Below are positions 17,023 through 26,055 of a DNA stretch of 37,302 nucleotides, one piece after another. The notes beneath the pieces are model-generated. The model did no database searches, was not told the DNA's origin, and was given only the letters and a program-made list of their open reading frames with translations. A program made the position numbers and the translations under genes. Each line of letters opens with the position of its first letter. The first letter of the stretch is position 1. The DNA is from an uncultured Acetatifactor sp. (GTDB taxonomy: Bacteria > Bacillota > Clostridia > Lachnospirales > Lachnospiraceae), in assembly GCA_947589505.1 (NCBI GenBank), contig CANQCF010000012.1, positions 1-37,302 on the forward strand. Direction: 5' to 3'.

Positions 17023-18216
17023 ATGCCTGATTTACAAGAACTGGAAAACGCAATGCCCGTAGCCCCTCTTAAAATTGTGGCCCTGTCTTCCGCGGCGCGG
17101 ATGGGGCGGCGGATCAACAATTATTTAGTTGAATTCCGGAAGAGCGTCCACAATGACAAGGTGAAGAACGACCCTGCCTTTCACGGCTACATTGAAAGCA
17201 ATTATTTGGTAAAGGCGGACACTCCCCGCTTCGGAAGCGGAGAGGGGAAAGCGGTGTTCTATGAATCCATCCGCGGAAAGGATCTCTTTATTCTGGTGGA
17301 CGTGTGCAACCACAGCATCACCTACGAAATGAACGGGTGCACAAACCACATGTCTCCTGACGACCACTTTCAGGATTTAAAGCGCGTAATCGCCGCCTGC
17401 AACGGAAAGGCCCACCGGATCAATGTGATCATGCCTTTCCTCTACGAGGGACGTCAGCACAAGAGAAACGGCCGGGAATCCTTGGACTGCGCCTTTGCGC
17501 TGGAAGAGCTTCGGGATATGGGGGTCTCCAACCTGATCACTTTTGACGCTCACGATCCCAGAGTTCAGAACTCCACGCCCTTAAGCGGCTTTGACAATTT
17601 TCTTCCCCCCTACCAGTTCATCAAGGCTCTGCTCAACTCAGAACAGGATCTTCTCGTGGACAAAGAACACCTTCTGGTGATCAGCCCTGACGAGGGCGCT
17701 CTGGATCGGGCGATCTACTTTGCCAGCGTTCTGGGCGTGGACACCGGCATGTTCTATAAACGGAGAGATTACTCCGTGATCGTAAACGGGAAAAACCCCA
17801 TCGTCGCCCATGAATTCCTGGGCGAAAACATCGACGGCAAAGATATCATCATCATCGACGATATGATCTCTTCCGGCGGCAGCATGCTGGACACCGCAAA
17901 ACAGCTGAAAGGCATGAACGCCCGCAGGGTGTTTATCTGCACCACTTTCGGGCTCTTTACGGACGGACTTGCCGCTTTTGACAAGGCTTATGAGCAGGGC
18001 CACTTTGACAAGGTCATCACCACGGACCTGACATATCTTCCTCCCGAGCTCTACAGCAGGCCTTATTTCGTCGAGGCGGACATGAGTAAGTTCATCGCCT
18101 CCATCATAGACTTTATGAACCACGACGCCTCCATGGCGGGAGTCATGGCTACCACGGAAAAAATACACAGTGTTCTGGAAGCCTACAACAATCGCTCCAA
18201 TATGGATGTGGAATAA
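17023..18216 (+). CDS. prs: ribose-phosphate pyrophosphokinase (long form)
   Basis: 397 residues, longer than the usual 315 because of inserts in the N-terminal half; this long form is familiar from Clostridia. It makes PRPP from ribose-5-phosphate and ATP for nucleotide, His and Trp synthesis. The PRPP-binding loop is DIIIIDDMISSGGSM (about 275-289). The pyrophosphate/ATP region reads MPFLYEGRQHKRNGRES near 140, and LITFDAHDPR follows. GGAGAG lies seven bases before ATG 17023. It is alone on the plus strand and convergent with the sensor kinase gene, with only four bases between their stop codons. Confidence 0.94.
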   Translation: MPDLQELENAMPVAPLKIVALSSAARMGRRINNYLVEFRKSVHNDKVKNDPAFHGYIESNYLVKADTPRFGSGEGKAVFYESIRGKDLFILVDVCNHSITYEMNGCTNHMSPDDHFQDLKRVIAACNGKAHRINVIMPFLYEGRQHKRNGRESLDCAFALEELRDMGVSNLITFDAHDPRVQNSTPLSGFDNFLPPYQFIKALLNSEQDLLVDKEHLLVISPDEGALDRAIYFASVLGVDTGMFYKRRDYSVIVNGKNPIVAHEFLGENIDGKDIIIIDDMISSGGSMLDTAKQLKGMNARRVFICTTFGLFTDGLAAFDKAYEQGHFDKVITTDLTYLPPELYSRPYFVEADMSKFIASIIDFMNHDASMAGVMATTEKIHSVLEAYNNRSNMDVE

Positions 18217-18220
18217 TTTT

Positions 18221-20956
18221 TTATTCCCCTTCCCGGAGTTCTTCGGACAGAAGCCGGTTCAGATCCGGCTTCTCTTCTGTCTTCTCCGGTTTTTCATACA
18301 AAGGGAAGACGATTTTTACCTTAAAGAGGTCCGCATCCAGCTGGATTTCAAAAGTTCCTCCCTGAACTTCCGTCAGACTTTTTGCGATAAACAGTCCCAG
18401 TCCGCTTCCCTCCGTACTCCTGGAGCTGTCCCCCCGGATAAAGCGCTCCGTAAGCTCGTCGGCATGAATATTCATGAAAGCCTGGGATACATTTTTTAAA
18501 AACAGGCTGACTTCTCCATTTTCCACGTGGATCTGGGCATAGACCCGGGTGCCCTCCATGGCATACTTGCAGATATTGTTGAAGAGATTTTCCATGATCC
18601 GCCACATCCTCCTGCTGTCCGCATAGACAACGGCGGGGGTACCATCAAATTCCGTGACCGCCTGCAGATTCCTTTCCTCCAGTTTTTCGGAGAATTCCCC
18701 GATAGTCTGCTGCAGCAGTTCGCTCATATCCAATGCTTCCATATTTAATTCAATATTTCCGGATGTAATCTTGGATGCCTCTACCAGGTCGTCCGTCAGC
18801 TCCTTCAGCCTCTGCGATTTATTTTCCAGGATCTCGATATAGCTCCGCGCGGGCTCCGTCTGAATATCCTGTCGTTTCAGCAGATCCACATAATTGATGA
18901 TGGAGGTTAGCGGCGTCTTAATGTCATGAGAGACATTGGTGATCAAATCCGTTTTCAGCCTCTCGTCCTTCATACTGGTTCTTACCGCATTGTCAATTCC
19001 ATCCCCGATATTGTTCACCGCGTCCGCCATGTCCCGGTTCATGCCGTGAAGATCGTTTACGTTCAGTTTAAAACCGACTTCTCCTGACTGTATCTTTTTG
19101 ATTCCGTCTATAATGTCATTGTGTTCCGCATGATTCTTAAACAGCATCATTCCGATCAGGGCGTCCAGAACCACAATTCCAAACAAGAGAATTTTTTTGA
19201 CCGCATTGCTCTCTAAATTGCTGATGCCCAGCACCGCAAACAGATTCACCAGTAAAAAAATATTATATGGCAGCAATACGCTGATCACGGAGTTTCGGTG
19301 GCGCAATATCAACCCCAGCAGCCTGGACGCGCCGGAGACGCAAGAATGGAGCAGGCTGTCACGATAAAGATTCCCCACTTTCAGCCTTCGGATCAGGCTG
19401 TACCAAAAGAGACTCAAAAACATACTTACAAGAAAGCCATAGAGCGCAAAGCAGCCGAACTGCAGATAAATCTCATTTGTTTCCCAGCCCCCTGCCTGCT
19501 CCACATAATGATTCCAAAAAAGCTCCGTTATCCGGCGCAGGAACAGATATCCCCTGTACGCTCCATATCCGCAGACTGCAGCCAGCAGGATCTGCGCCTC
19601 TGTCCAGATACGGTCAAAGAAATTCAGATAATATTCTACACCGCCCTCCTCCAGGACGATCTCGCCATCGGTGACCGTAAGATACAATCCGATTCCCAGC
19701 CAAATCAGCCCCAGAATGATCATGACCGTCAGGATCAGGGCAGCATAGGGAACCACATCCTCAAACACTGTGTTCGCATAATAGAAAGCGTCCCCTGCCC
19801 CCTTGTAAGAGGCGTCCACAGCGATCCATAGATAGACATCATCTGGATAGGAATAATGCGCCTGGCTCATGTACTCGTATATTTCCTTCTCCGTCAGCGC
19901 CGTGTTTCCCATAGATTCCAGACTGTCCGGATAATAAATCAAGTACCGCCTGTAATCTGCGAAATACTCCGTGAGACTTTCCTCGTCCATATCCTTCAAG
20001 GCTGAAATATTGGAATAAGTCTCCATGCCGCCCTGCGCCGTCTGCATCCTCACGACATATTTCACATTGCTGTTTCCCTCCGCATAGGCAGCGATACATC
20101 TCTGATACAGATCGTAATTATCATTTATAATCGTTATGGCGTCCGAAACATTATTCTGCAGCTGCAGGAAATCCGCCCAGTTGTCCACGCACTCAAAAAG
20201 GCTTCCCTTTCGGTCCGTCGTCTGATAACGGCAAGTCAGCGTATTCAGATATACCGTCAGGCTGCCGTCATCCTCCCGGTTGATGCTGATGCCATCCCCC
20301 ACCGTACTCATGATGTAAGAGAAAGCCATATCCTCCAGCTGGCTGACGCTGTACTGCGCCATCTCTTCCTCCAGCTTCGGATCCGGATTTTCCTCTAAAC
20401 CGTCTTTGCCCGTCCTGGTATTTTGATATCCCCGGAAATAGAGGGAACCGCCGCTGTCCAAAGCAAAATTTTCTGGAGCACAGGCCTGTCCATAATAGTT
20501 GACGAAATCCGAGAGACTCATCACACGGCTCCGGTACTCCACGCCGTATCTGCCCCATTTGACCAGATCTTCCAGGGTGTACCGCACGGTAATATCTCCG
20601 TATTCCCGGTCATTTTTCCCAAAGCTTTTCAGGAAATCCGTCACATCGATCACTTTTTCGGATTCAAAGATACCGTCTGTCTCCATCTGATCCCGAAGAA
20701 CCGCCAAATGAATGATATCCTGCACGGAGGTCTGGAACAGATCCTGAAACACCTCTGATTCTTCAAAGGACGTCTTCTGAGAAAAGGGATCCAGGCGGTA
20801 TAATTTCGGCCCGTTGACAGTCTCCACAGGAATAAAGGAATTATAAAGAATTCCCGCTGCAAACACTAAAACCAGGGCTGCCGCAAGATGCTGCACCAGC
20901 CCCAGGATCAATCTCTTAAAAACAGGAATCTTTTTTTGACTCTTCCTTTCCTCCAT
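18221..20956 (-). CDS. membrane sensor histidine kinase with large external domain
   Basis: 911 residues. One N-terminal helix (about 16-40) is followed by a long, probably extracellular segment up to about 400. Then come five further helices between roughly 405 and 630 and a HAMP-like linker. HisKA follows with SHDIKTP (His near 677), then an N box NLFNNICKYA near 790 and G box GSGLGLFIAKSL near 850. It would autophosphorylate the His and pass phosphate to the regulator encoded directly upstream. The start is ATG 20956, overlapping the regulator's TGA by one base; the track's start one codon earlier is GTG. The external domain is not one I recognise, so the signal is unknown. Confidence 0.93.
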   Translation of the reverse strand: MEERKSQKKIPVFKRLILGLVQHLAAALVLVFAAGILYNSFIPVETVNGPKLYRLDPFSQKTSFEESEVFQDLFQTSVQDIIHLAVLRDQMETDGIFESEKVIDVTDFLKSFGKNDREYGDITVRYTLEDLVKWGRYGVEYRSRVMSLSDFVNYYGQACAPENFALDSGGSLYFRGYQNTRTGKDGLEENPDPKLEEEMAQYSVSQLEDMAFSYIMSTVGDGISINREDDGSLTVYLNTLTCRYQTTDRKGSLFECVDNWADFLQLQNNVSDAITIINDNYDLYQRCIAAYAEGNSNVKYVVRMQTAQGGMETYSNISALKDMDEESLTEYFADYRRYLIYYPDSLESMGNTALTEKEIYEYMSQAHYSYPDDVYLWIAVDASYKGAGDAFYYANTVFEDVVPYAALILTVMIILGLIWLGIGLYLTVTDGEIVLEEGGVEYYLNFFDRIWTEAQILLAAVCGYGAYRGYLFLRRITELFWNHYVEQAGGWETNEIYLQFGCFALYGFLVSMFLSLFWYSLIRRLKVGNLYRDSLLHSCVSGASRLLGLILRHRNSVISVLLPYNIFLLVNLFAVLGISNLESNAVKKILLFGIVVLDALIGMMLFKNHAEHNDIIDGIKKIQSGEVGFKLNVNDLHGMNRDMADAVNNIGDGIDNAVRTSMKDERLKTDLITNVSHDIKTPLTSIINYVDLLKRQDIQTEPARSYIEILENKSQRLKELTDDLVEASKITSGNIELNMEALDMSELLQQTIGEFSEKLEERNLQAVTEFDGTPAVVYADSRRMWRIMENLFNNICKYAMEGTRVYAQIHVENGEVSLFLKNVSQAFMNIHADELTERFIRGDSSRSTEGSGLGLFIAKSLTEVQGGTFEIQLDADLFKVKIVFPLYEKPEKTEEKPDLNRLLSEELREGE

Positions 20957-21657
20957 CACTGCTGTCCCTTGTCCACTTTATAGCCGACTCCCCACACTAC
21001 CTTAAGGTATTTCGGGTCCTTGGGATTGATTTCAATCTTCTCCCGAATGTGCCGGATATGTACAGCCACCGTATTATCCACTCCGATCGCCTCTTCGTTC
21101 CAGATGCTCTCATAGATTTCATTGATCGAGAAAGTTTTTCCCGGATTCTTCATCAAGAGCAGAAGGATACTGTACTCGATGGGCGTCATCTTTACCGGTT
21201 CCCCGTCCACAGTGACCTGTTTATTCTCCACGTTGATGACAAGGCCTCCCACCTGATACTGGGATTTTCCGCCCTCCCCGTTCATGCCTCCCAGGGAAGT
21301 ATATCGCCTCAGATTAGACTTCACCCTGGCCACCAGTTCCAGCGGATTAAACGGTTTGGAAATGTAATCGTCCGCCCCCACGTTCAATCCCAGTATCTTA
21401 TCCGTATCCTCCGATTTCGCGGACAAGATGATAATGGGGATGCTGCTATATTCGCGAATCTTCAGCGTGGCGCGTATGCCATCCAGCTTCGGCATCATCA
21501 CATCCATGATCAACAGCTGGATGTTTTCCCTTCCCAGGATATCCAGCGCCTGCTCCCCGTCGTATGCCTTAAAGATGCGATAGCCTTCCTGGGAAAGATA
21601 AATCTCTATGGCGTCCACGATTTCCCTGTCGTCATCGCACACTAAAATTGAAACCAT
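20956..21657 (-). CDS. OmpR/PhoB-family response regulator
   Basis: 233 residues: receiver domain (1-120) with acidic pocket DDD at 8-10, phosphoacceptor Asp52 (LLIMDVMMPKLDG) and the conserved Lys in ILSAKSED. A winged-helix DNA-binding domain follows (about 135-230, with TPIEYSILLLLMKNPGKTFS and VDNTVAVHIRHIREKIE). The track's start adds 57 residues read through the pgeF gene; ATG 21657 with GAAGGGG upstream is the real one. It is cotranscribed with the kinase, one-base overlap. No target is evident. Confidence 0.96.
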   Translation of the reverse strand: MVSILVCDDDREIVDAIEIYLSQEGYRIFKAYDGEQALDILGRENIQLLIMDVMMPKLDGIRATLKIREYSSIPIIILSAKSEDTDKILGLNVGADDYISKPFNPLELVARVKSNLRRYTSLGGMNGEGGKSQYQVGGLVINVENKQVTVDGEPVKMTPIEYSILLLLMKNPGKTFSINEIYESIWNEEAIGVDNTVAVHIRHIREKIEINPKDPKYLKVVWGVGYKVDKGQQ

Positions 21658-21659
21658 GC

Positions 21660-22676
21660 TTACACCCCTTCCCGTATCTTTAGAAATGCTCCGAACCCGC
21701 CCCGTTTTCCCTTGCTTGCGCGATGAGAAAACAGGATTCCAGGATTGTGACAGGTGCACAGATCCGTCACTTCTACCTGTTCCGGGCCCACCCCCGCCCG
21801 TATCAGCAGGATCCAATTGACAAGCCATAGATCCAGCTGGTATTTCCCCTCTTCCCTGCCGGGCTCCACGGGTCTTCGAAGGCCGTTTTCCCGCATCATG
21901 CGATACCGTCTCGTCTGTCTCACAGCCTCCAGTTCCTCCCCGCAGTCACCCAGGAGTTCCAAAAAGACGTCCGCGACGTTCTGGTCCACCTCATAACAGC
22001 TCTGACAGATGGACGGGCCGATGGCGACGCGCAGTCCCGCCGGATCCGTGCCAAACTCTTCTTCCATGCGCCGGACCATTTTCCCGGCCATGTTCCCGGC
22101 GGTTCCCCTCCATCCGGAGTGCGCTACCCCAATGGCACGCCCCCAGGTGTCTACAAAGAGCAGCGGAACACAGTCCGCCCCATAACAGGCCAGCGCAATA
22201 CCCGGGACATTTGTCACAAGGCCGTCCACGTCATGATAAGCATCCCGCAGGGCAATGCCATTTCCCTTGTCTTTTGCCGTTACCCTGCGGATATTCGTCG
22301 TATGCGTCTGACGCGTCCCCACCATGTCCCCATACCTGCAGTGCATCGCCTTTGCCACCCTGCGGTAATTCTCTTTCACGTTCTCCGGATCATCCCCAAG
22401 GGACTTGTTAAAGTTCATGGTGGAAAACATTCCTGTGCTGACCCCTCCCGCCCTTGTGGTAATAAGATGTTCTATAAAATCGCACTGAGAAAGTCCCGGA
22501 AAGCGCAGAACCGGGATACCCTCACAGAGTTCCAGATCCAGCACCGGTTCCAGGCGAACGTCCCGGGAAAGCTTCTGCCCCCTCATTTCCGGAAAAAGGC
22601 TCCAGATCTGCAGTTCCCGCTCCCTCAATTCGCCGGCATCCTCTTTTTCGATCTCCTCCGTCCAAGCCTCGTCCAT
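21660..22676 (-). CDS. pgeF: PgeF/YfiH-type purine nucleoside phosphorylase (laccase-domain) protein
   Basis: 338 residues. The core from about 60 onward matches the polyphenol oxidase/YfiH family. The Zn-binding and catalytic set is visible: GTRQTHTTN (His), YGADCVPLLF (Cys) and VAHSGWRGTAGNM (His), then AIGPSICQSCYEV. Members act on purine nucleosides, and the E. coli enzyme edits peptidoglycan precursors. About 55 acidic N-terminal residues precede the core. CAGGAGGG lies before ATG 22676; the track's start is eight codons earlier. Its stop is two bases before the response regulator start, so the genes are cotranscribed. The 95-bp gap to yraN holds a CCGCAT-AAGAA-ATGCGG hairpin. Confidence 0.92.
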   Translation of the reverse strand: MDEAWTEEIEKEDAGELRERELQIWSLFPEMRGQKLSRDVRLEPVLDLELCEGIPVLRFPGLSQCDFIEHLITTRAGGVSTGMFSTMNFNKSLGDDPENVKENYRRVAKAMHCRYGDMVGTRQTHTTNIRRVTAKDKGNGIALRDAYHDVDGLVTNVPGIALACYGADCVPLLFVDTWGRAIGVAHSGWRGTAGNMAGKMVRRMEEEFGTDPAGLRVAIGPSICQSCYEVDQNVADVFLELLGDCGEELEAVRQTRRYRMMRENGLRRPVEPGREEGKYQLDLWLVNWILLIRAGVGPEQVEVTDLCTCHNPGILFSHRASKGKRGGFGAFLKIREGV

Positions 22677-22771
22677 ACTTTTCCCTCCTGTCCGCCGCAT
22701 TTCTTATGCGGTTTTGCCGTCCTCTTTTTTCTGCTCTATATCCCTTTCTTTTCCTGATCCGCCAGATCCGG

Positions 22772-23143
22772 TCAGCGAGTTGTCCTGTACCTGTGTTGAA
22801 ACGCGTTCGGAATCCACAAAATTTCCTCCCCCTGTATCCCGATCACATCATACCGCACGCAGATCGTATCCCCAAAGCCATGCAGCATCCGGTAATAATC
22901 CGCCACCCGGCAGATCTTCGCCTGTTTCGCAGGTCCCACTGCCTCCAGCGCGCTGCCTTTTTCTCTCGTCCTGCGATATTTCACTTCCGCGAACACCAGA
23001 TATTCCCCATCCCTGGCGATCAAATCAATTTCTCCCTGCCGACAGCGGAAATTGCGCTCCAGAATGATAACTCCCCGGCTCTCCAGATAAGATGCCGCCA
23101 AAATCTCCTTGTCACTCCCCAGCTGACGGTTATTTTCTGTCAT
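22772..23143 (-). CDS. yraN: YraN / UPF0102 nuclease-like protein
   Basis: 123 residues with the Holliday-junction-resolvase-like pattern of this family: GEIDLIARDGEYLVFAEVKYR near 37-57, which supplies the Asp and Glu-x-Lys metal site. Function in vivo is unclear; a DNA-processing role is inferred from the fold. ATG 23143 overlaps the TGA of the FlhB-like gene (ATGA), indicating coupled translation. Confidence 0.95.
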   Translation of the reverse strand: MTENNRQLGSDKEILAASYLESRGVIILERNFRCRQGEIDLIARDGEYLVFAEVKYRRTREKGSALEAVGPAKQAKICRVADYYRMLHGFGDTICVRYDVIGIQGEEILWIPNAFQHRYRTTR

Positions 23144-23418
23144 TTGATCTTCCCCTTTAATTTGTCCATGGAATCCACAAAGATCAAGATCTCCGCCACA
23201 ACCTCGTAGAGTTCCGGAGGTATCATCTCGCCGATCTCCAGGCGCGACAGGGTATCCGCCAGCTTGTCGTCCCTGTGGATGGGCACGTCACTCTCCTTCG
23301 CCTTCTCGATTATCTTTTCGGCCAGGACCCCCCGTCCGCTGGCTATGACTTTCGGCGCATCCTCGGAAGGATTATATTCCAGGGCAACCGCCTGCTTAAC
23401 CTTCTTTTTTTCCTCCAT
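23140..23418 (-). CDS. FlhB C-terminal-domain-like protein
   Basis: 92 residues corresponding only to the cytoplasmic C-terminal part of the type III export switch protein FlhB/YscU. The stretch ALEYNPSEDAPKVIASGRGVLAEKIIEKAKESDVPIHRD fits, but the autocleavage NPTH is not present; NPSE takes its place. B. subtilis has the same arrangement as ylqH beside the FliK-like ylqG. No membrane part exists and no flagellar genes are in the window, so it is not an export apparatus as such. ATG 23418 follows the repeat-filled gap after the FliK-like gene. Confidence 0.88.
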   Translation of the reverse strand: MEEKKKVKQAVALEYNPSEDAPKVIASGRGVLAEKIIEKAKESDVPIHRDDKLADTLSRLEIGEMIPPELYEVVAEILIFVDSMDKLKGKIK

Positions 23419-23485
23419 CCCGTATGTCCTCCCCCGCTTTTCGGCCGCCCTTGTCCAGGGATTCCTGCCTTACCCCGCATTTCTC

Positions 23486-23603
23486 TTACGGTCAGTACGC
23501 AAATCTTTACAGCCATTCCGAATTTTTCTTACAGTCAGTACACGCATTTTTACTGTCATCTCGGATTTCTTTTACAGCCAGTCCTCGCCGCTGGGCTGTC
23601 AGG
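23486..23603. repeat. 43-bp tandem repeat made of alternating 21/22-bp half-units
   Basis: The plus-strand core TTAC(A/G/T)G(T/C)CA begins at 23486, 23507, 23529, 23550 and 23572, steps of 21, 22, 21 and 22 bp. A degenerate sixth unit at about 23593 (GGCTGTCAGG) contains the stop codon of the FliK-like gene. On the transcribed strand the core reads TGRCYGTAA. The array fills most of the gap between the FliK-like and FlhB-like genes. Confidence 0.85.
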
Positions 23604-25272
23604 TCCTCACGTCAAACCCTCGGGTCTGTATGAGCAGTCCGGGGGACGTCTGGGCGAGAACCGGTCCGATGCCGGAGGTTTCCTGCTCTTCTCCCGGCTT
23701 TTTCACAGTTGTCTGAACCGTCATGGAATATCCTCTCTTCTCCAGCCGCGAGGTCAGAAGATCCATGTGCGCTTCCAGGAAATCCAGCATCTCATCGTCC
23801 CGGACATAAAACTTCGTGCTCACTTTCTCCATCTGCATGCTCACATAGACATCCACCGGCCCCAGATGTTCCATATCCAGGTGCAGCAGAGCCGTAACAG
23901 GACCGTCGCCGGAAGCCAGGTTTTTCTTGTTCGTATACACATAGAGATCTCCCTGGGCTCTGCCCTCCTGAAACCTCAGGGGAAGCTGCACATAGGCATA
24001 CATGTGATTGATCTGATTCAGGAAATCCACATTCTGGTTCAGATTGGCAAGCCCCTGAAAAGCCTGGGTCTGACTCTGCCCCGCGCTGTCCAGCGCCTGC
24101 ATCATTCCCTTAAACTGTTTCGTCAGGCGCCCATAGAGATTTTCCACTTCCCTGGGATCCGCAACCTGCTCCGGCGCAATGGTCCATTGCTTTTGAAACT
24201 GATCCGACAAAAGCTGTCTTACCTCCGGCAGACTCATCAGCGCATCCGTAAGATTCCTGTCCTTCGCCTCAAGACCCTGCCGGAGCCAGGCGTCCACAAG
24301 GTTCATTTCCTCCTGAGGAGAAAACTGACCACTCTGCAATATCTTTGAAAATGCGTCTATATATTGCTCCCTGACGGCGGATCCGGCAGGTTCCGTTCCG
24401 ACCGTTTTCTCTGTTTGCCCGCCTTCGGATGCGGCCTCCAAAACGCTCTCCACATCCGCATAATTGGCCGGAACTGCCGGCTCTCCTGTACGGCCGGGAT
24501 TCCCCTCGACATCAGGCCCCGCCTCTAAGACATTGCCGACACCCACGCCGGCGTTCCCGACGCCATCTTCTTCCAACAGCGCCGCCAGTTCCAGGTACAA
24601 GGCTGCAGCCCCCTGGGAATCTCCCCTCCCCTGCATCTGCGAGAGGACGTCCAGAAGGGCTTTTGAAACATCCGCCAACCCTGAGGAGAGCTGATGTGTC
24701 AGGTTTTTGTAAGATTCCAGCTGTGTCAGATTTTCTTCCGTCACCGGCAGTCCCAGCCTGTGCAGGTCTACCAGATCGGAGATCTGGCCGGTCGACTGAT
24801 GGATCATCTCCCGATACATCTGCTGCAGGCTCTCCCGGTCGATGGAAAGGCCCGCCTGCATCATCAGTTTCGTCATCTCTCCCGTAGCGGAATTCACAGG
24901 AATCTCCGCCATTTCCAGGGCTTTTGAAACAGGGCCTTCCACGGAGAGATTTGCCTGAAGCGGGGTGAGCAGCAGCGTTCTGCCGTTGCTCCGCACCTGA
25001 AAATTCATCATCTTTCCCAGTTCCAGCGAAAAATCGCGGTCTAACTTTGCATCGATGAGAAGATCATTCAACAGTTTGATCTGAACCTCACCATTTTCCG
25101 AAGAAACCAGCTCTCCGCGCACAACCTGCCCAGGCGTCAGTTCGCTCATCCGGGAACCGCTCCCCGCCGTCTGGCCAGCCGCCGCAGACTGCCCCTGAAC
25201 GGCCTGATTCTGTGCCGCCTGATTTGGATCCGCTATATGATTATTCCCCGCAAAAAAATCCGTTAATCTCAT
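23599..25272 (-). CDS. FliK-like protein (flagellar hook-length control C-terminal domain)
   Basis: 557 residues. The N-terminus is rich in Gln and Ala (AAQNQAVQGQSAAAGQ). The middle is mostly helical and acidic. Residues about 430-530 resemble the FliK C-terminal domain (YVQLPLRFQEGRAQGDLYVYTNK, then LLHLDMEHLGPVDVYVSM). It corresponds to B. subtilis ylqG in position, between rnhB and the FlhB-like gene. With no flagellar genes in the window, the pair may be a repurposed length-control/switch module. ATG 25272 has GGGG upstream. The end of the gene runs into the 21/22-bp repeat. Confidence 0.85.
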   Translation of the reverse strand: MRLTDFFAGNNHIADPNQAAQNQAVQGQSAAAGQTAGSGSRMSELTPGQVVRGELVSSENGEVQIKLLNDLLIDAKLDRDFSLELGKMMNFQVRSNGRTLLLTPLQANLSVEGPVSKALEMAEIPVNSATGEMTKLMMQAGLSIDRESLQQMYREMIHQSTGQISDLVDLHRLGLPVTEENLTQLESYKNLTHQLSSGLADVSKALLDVLSQMQGRGDSQGAAALYLELAALLEEDGVGNAGVGVGNVLEAGPDVEGNPGRTGEPAVPANYADVESVLEAASEGGQTEKTVGTEPAGSAVREQYIDAFSKILQSGQFSPQEEMNLVDAWLRQGLEAKDRNLTDALMSLPEVRQLLSDQFQKQWTIAPEQVADPREVENLYGRLTKQFKGMMQALDSAGQSQTQAFQGLANLNQNVDFLNQINHMYAYVQLPLRFQEGRAQGDLYVYTNKKNLASGDGPVTALLHLDMEHLGPVDVYVSMQMEKVSTKFYVRDDEMLDFLEAHMDLLTSRLEKRGYSMTVQTTVKKPGEEQETSGIGPVLAQTSPGLLIQTRGFDVRT

Positions 25273-25287
25273 TCCAACCCCTAATCG

Positions 25288-26052
25288 TCAGATATAGTCC
25301 TTGATAAAACTCCTCCTGTGGATCGGCGTCGGCCCAAGCCTTCGCAGCGCTTCGATATGAACAGCCGTTCCGTAGCCCTTATTTTTTGCAAAGTGAAACT
25401 CCGGATACTGGCTGTCGTACTCCCGCATAATCCGGTCCCGGGTCACCTTCGCAAGAATGCTGGCCGCCCCAATGGACGCGCTCTTTGCATCTCCCTTTAC
25501 GATCGGGATCTGGGCAATCGAAATCCCCGGGATCTTTACCGCGTCGTTTAAGAGAAGATCCGGCTGGGGATCCAGGGAACGGATGGCCTCCCGCATGGCC
25601 TCGTATGTCGCCTGCAGAATATTGATCTCGTCAATGCGCTGGGGCGAAACAATCCCCACTCCCCATGAAACCGCCTTCTCCAGGATCACATCATAGAGTT
25701 CCTCTCTCTTTTTTTCGGATAATTTCTTGGAATCATTGATATATAAAATGTCACAATCTTTTGGAAAGATCACGGCTCCGGCGACAACCGGCCCCACCCA
25801 GGGGCCCCGGCCGGCCTCGTCCACGCCGCAGATGAAACGGCAGTCTGCGTGCTCCCGCTCATACTTCCAGAGCGCGTTCATTCTCTCCCGCTCCGCCTGT
25901 AGCGCCGCCATCCTCTTTTCCGCCTGCTCCGCCAGCTTTCTGACGCCGGCCTTTTCTGCCTGACCCAGGCGCTTTGCGAGTTCCGGCAGTTCCTCTTCCC
26001 CCGCTTTCAGCAAAAGTTCTTTTGCCTCCGCCACACTCAGTTCCTTATCCAT
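25288..26052 (-). CDS. rnhB: ribonuclease HII
   Basis: 254 residues. It cuts RNA in RNA-DNA hybrids and single ribonucleotides in DNA. The catalytic start of the fold is CGVDEAGRGPWVGPVVAGAVI (about 75-95) with the DEAGRG acids, followed by INDSKKLSEKKR, LLNDA and KGDAKSASIGAASILAKVTRD. About 70 extra N-terminal residues form a charged helix (AGVRKLAEQAEKRMAALQAERERM), present in many Clostridial homologues. AAGGAG lies before ATG 26052, three bases after the lepB stop codon. Confidence 0.96.
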   Translation of the reverse strand: MDKELSVAEAKELLLKAGEEELPELAKRLGQAEKAGVRKLAEQAEKRMAALQAERERMNALWKYEREHADCRFICGVDEAGRGPWVGPVVAGAVIFPKDCDILYINDSKKLSEKKREELYDVILEKAVSWGVGIVSPQRIDEINILQATYEAMREAIRSLDPQPDLLLNDAVKIPGISIAQIPIVKGDAKSASIGAASILAKVTRDRIMREYDSQYPEFHFAKNKGYGTAVHIEALRRLGPTPIHRRSFIKDYI

Positions 26053-26055
26053 CCG

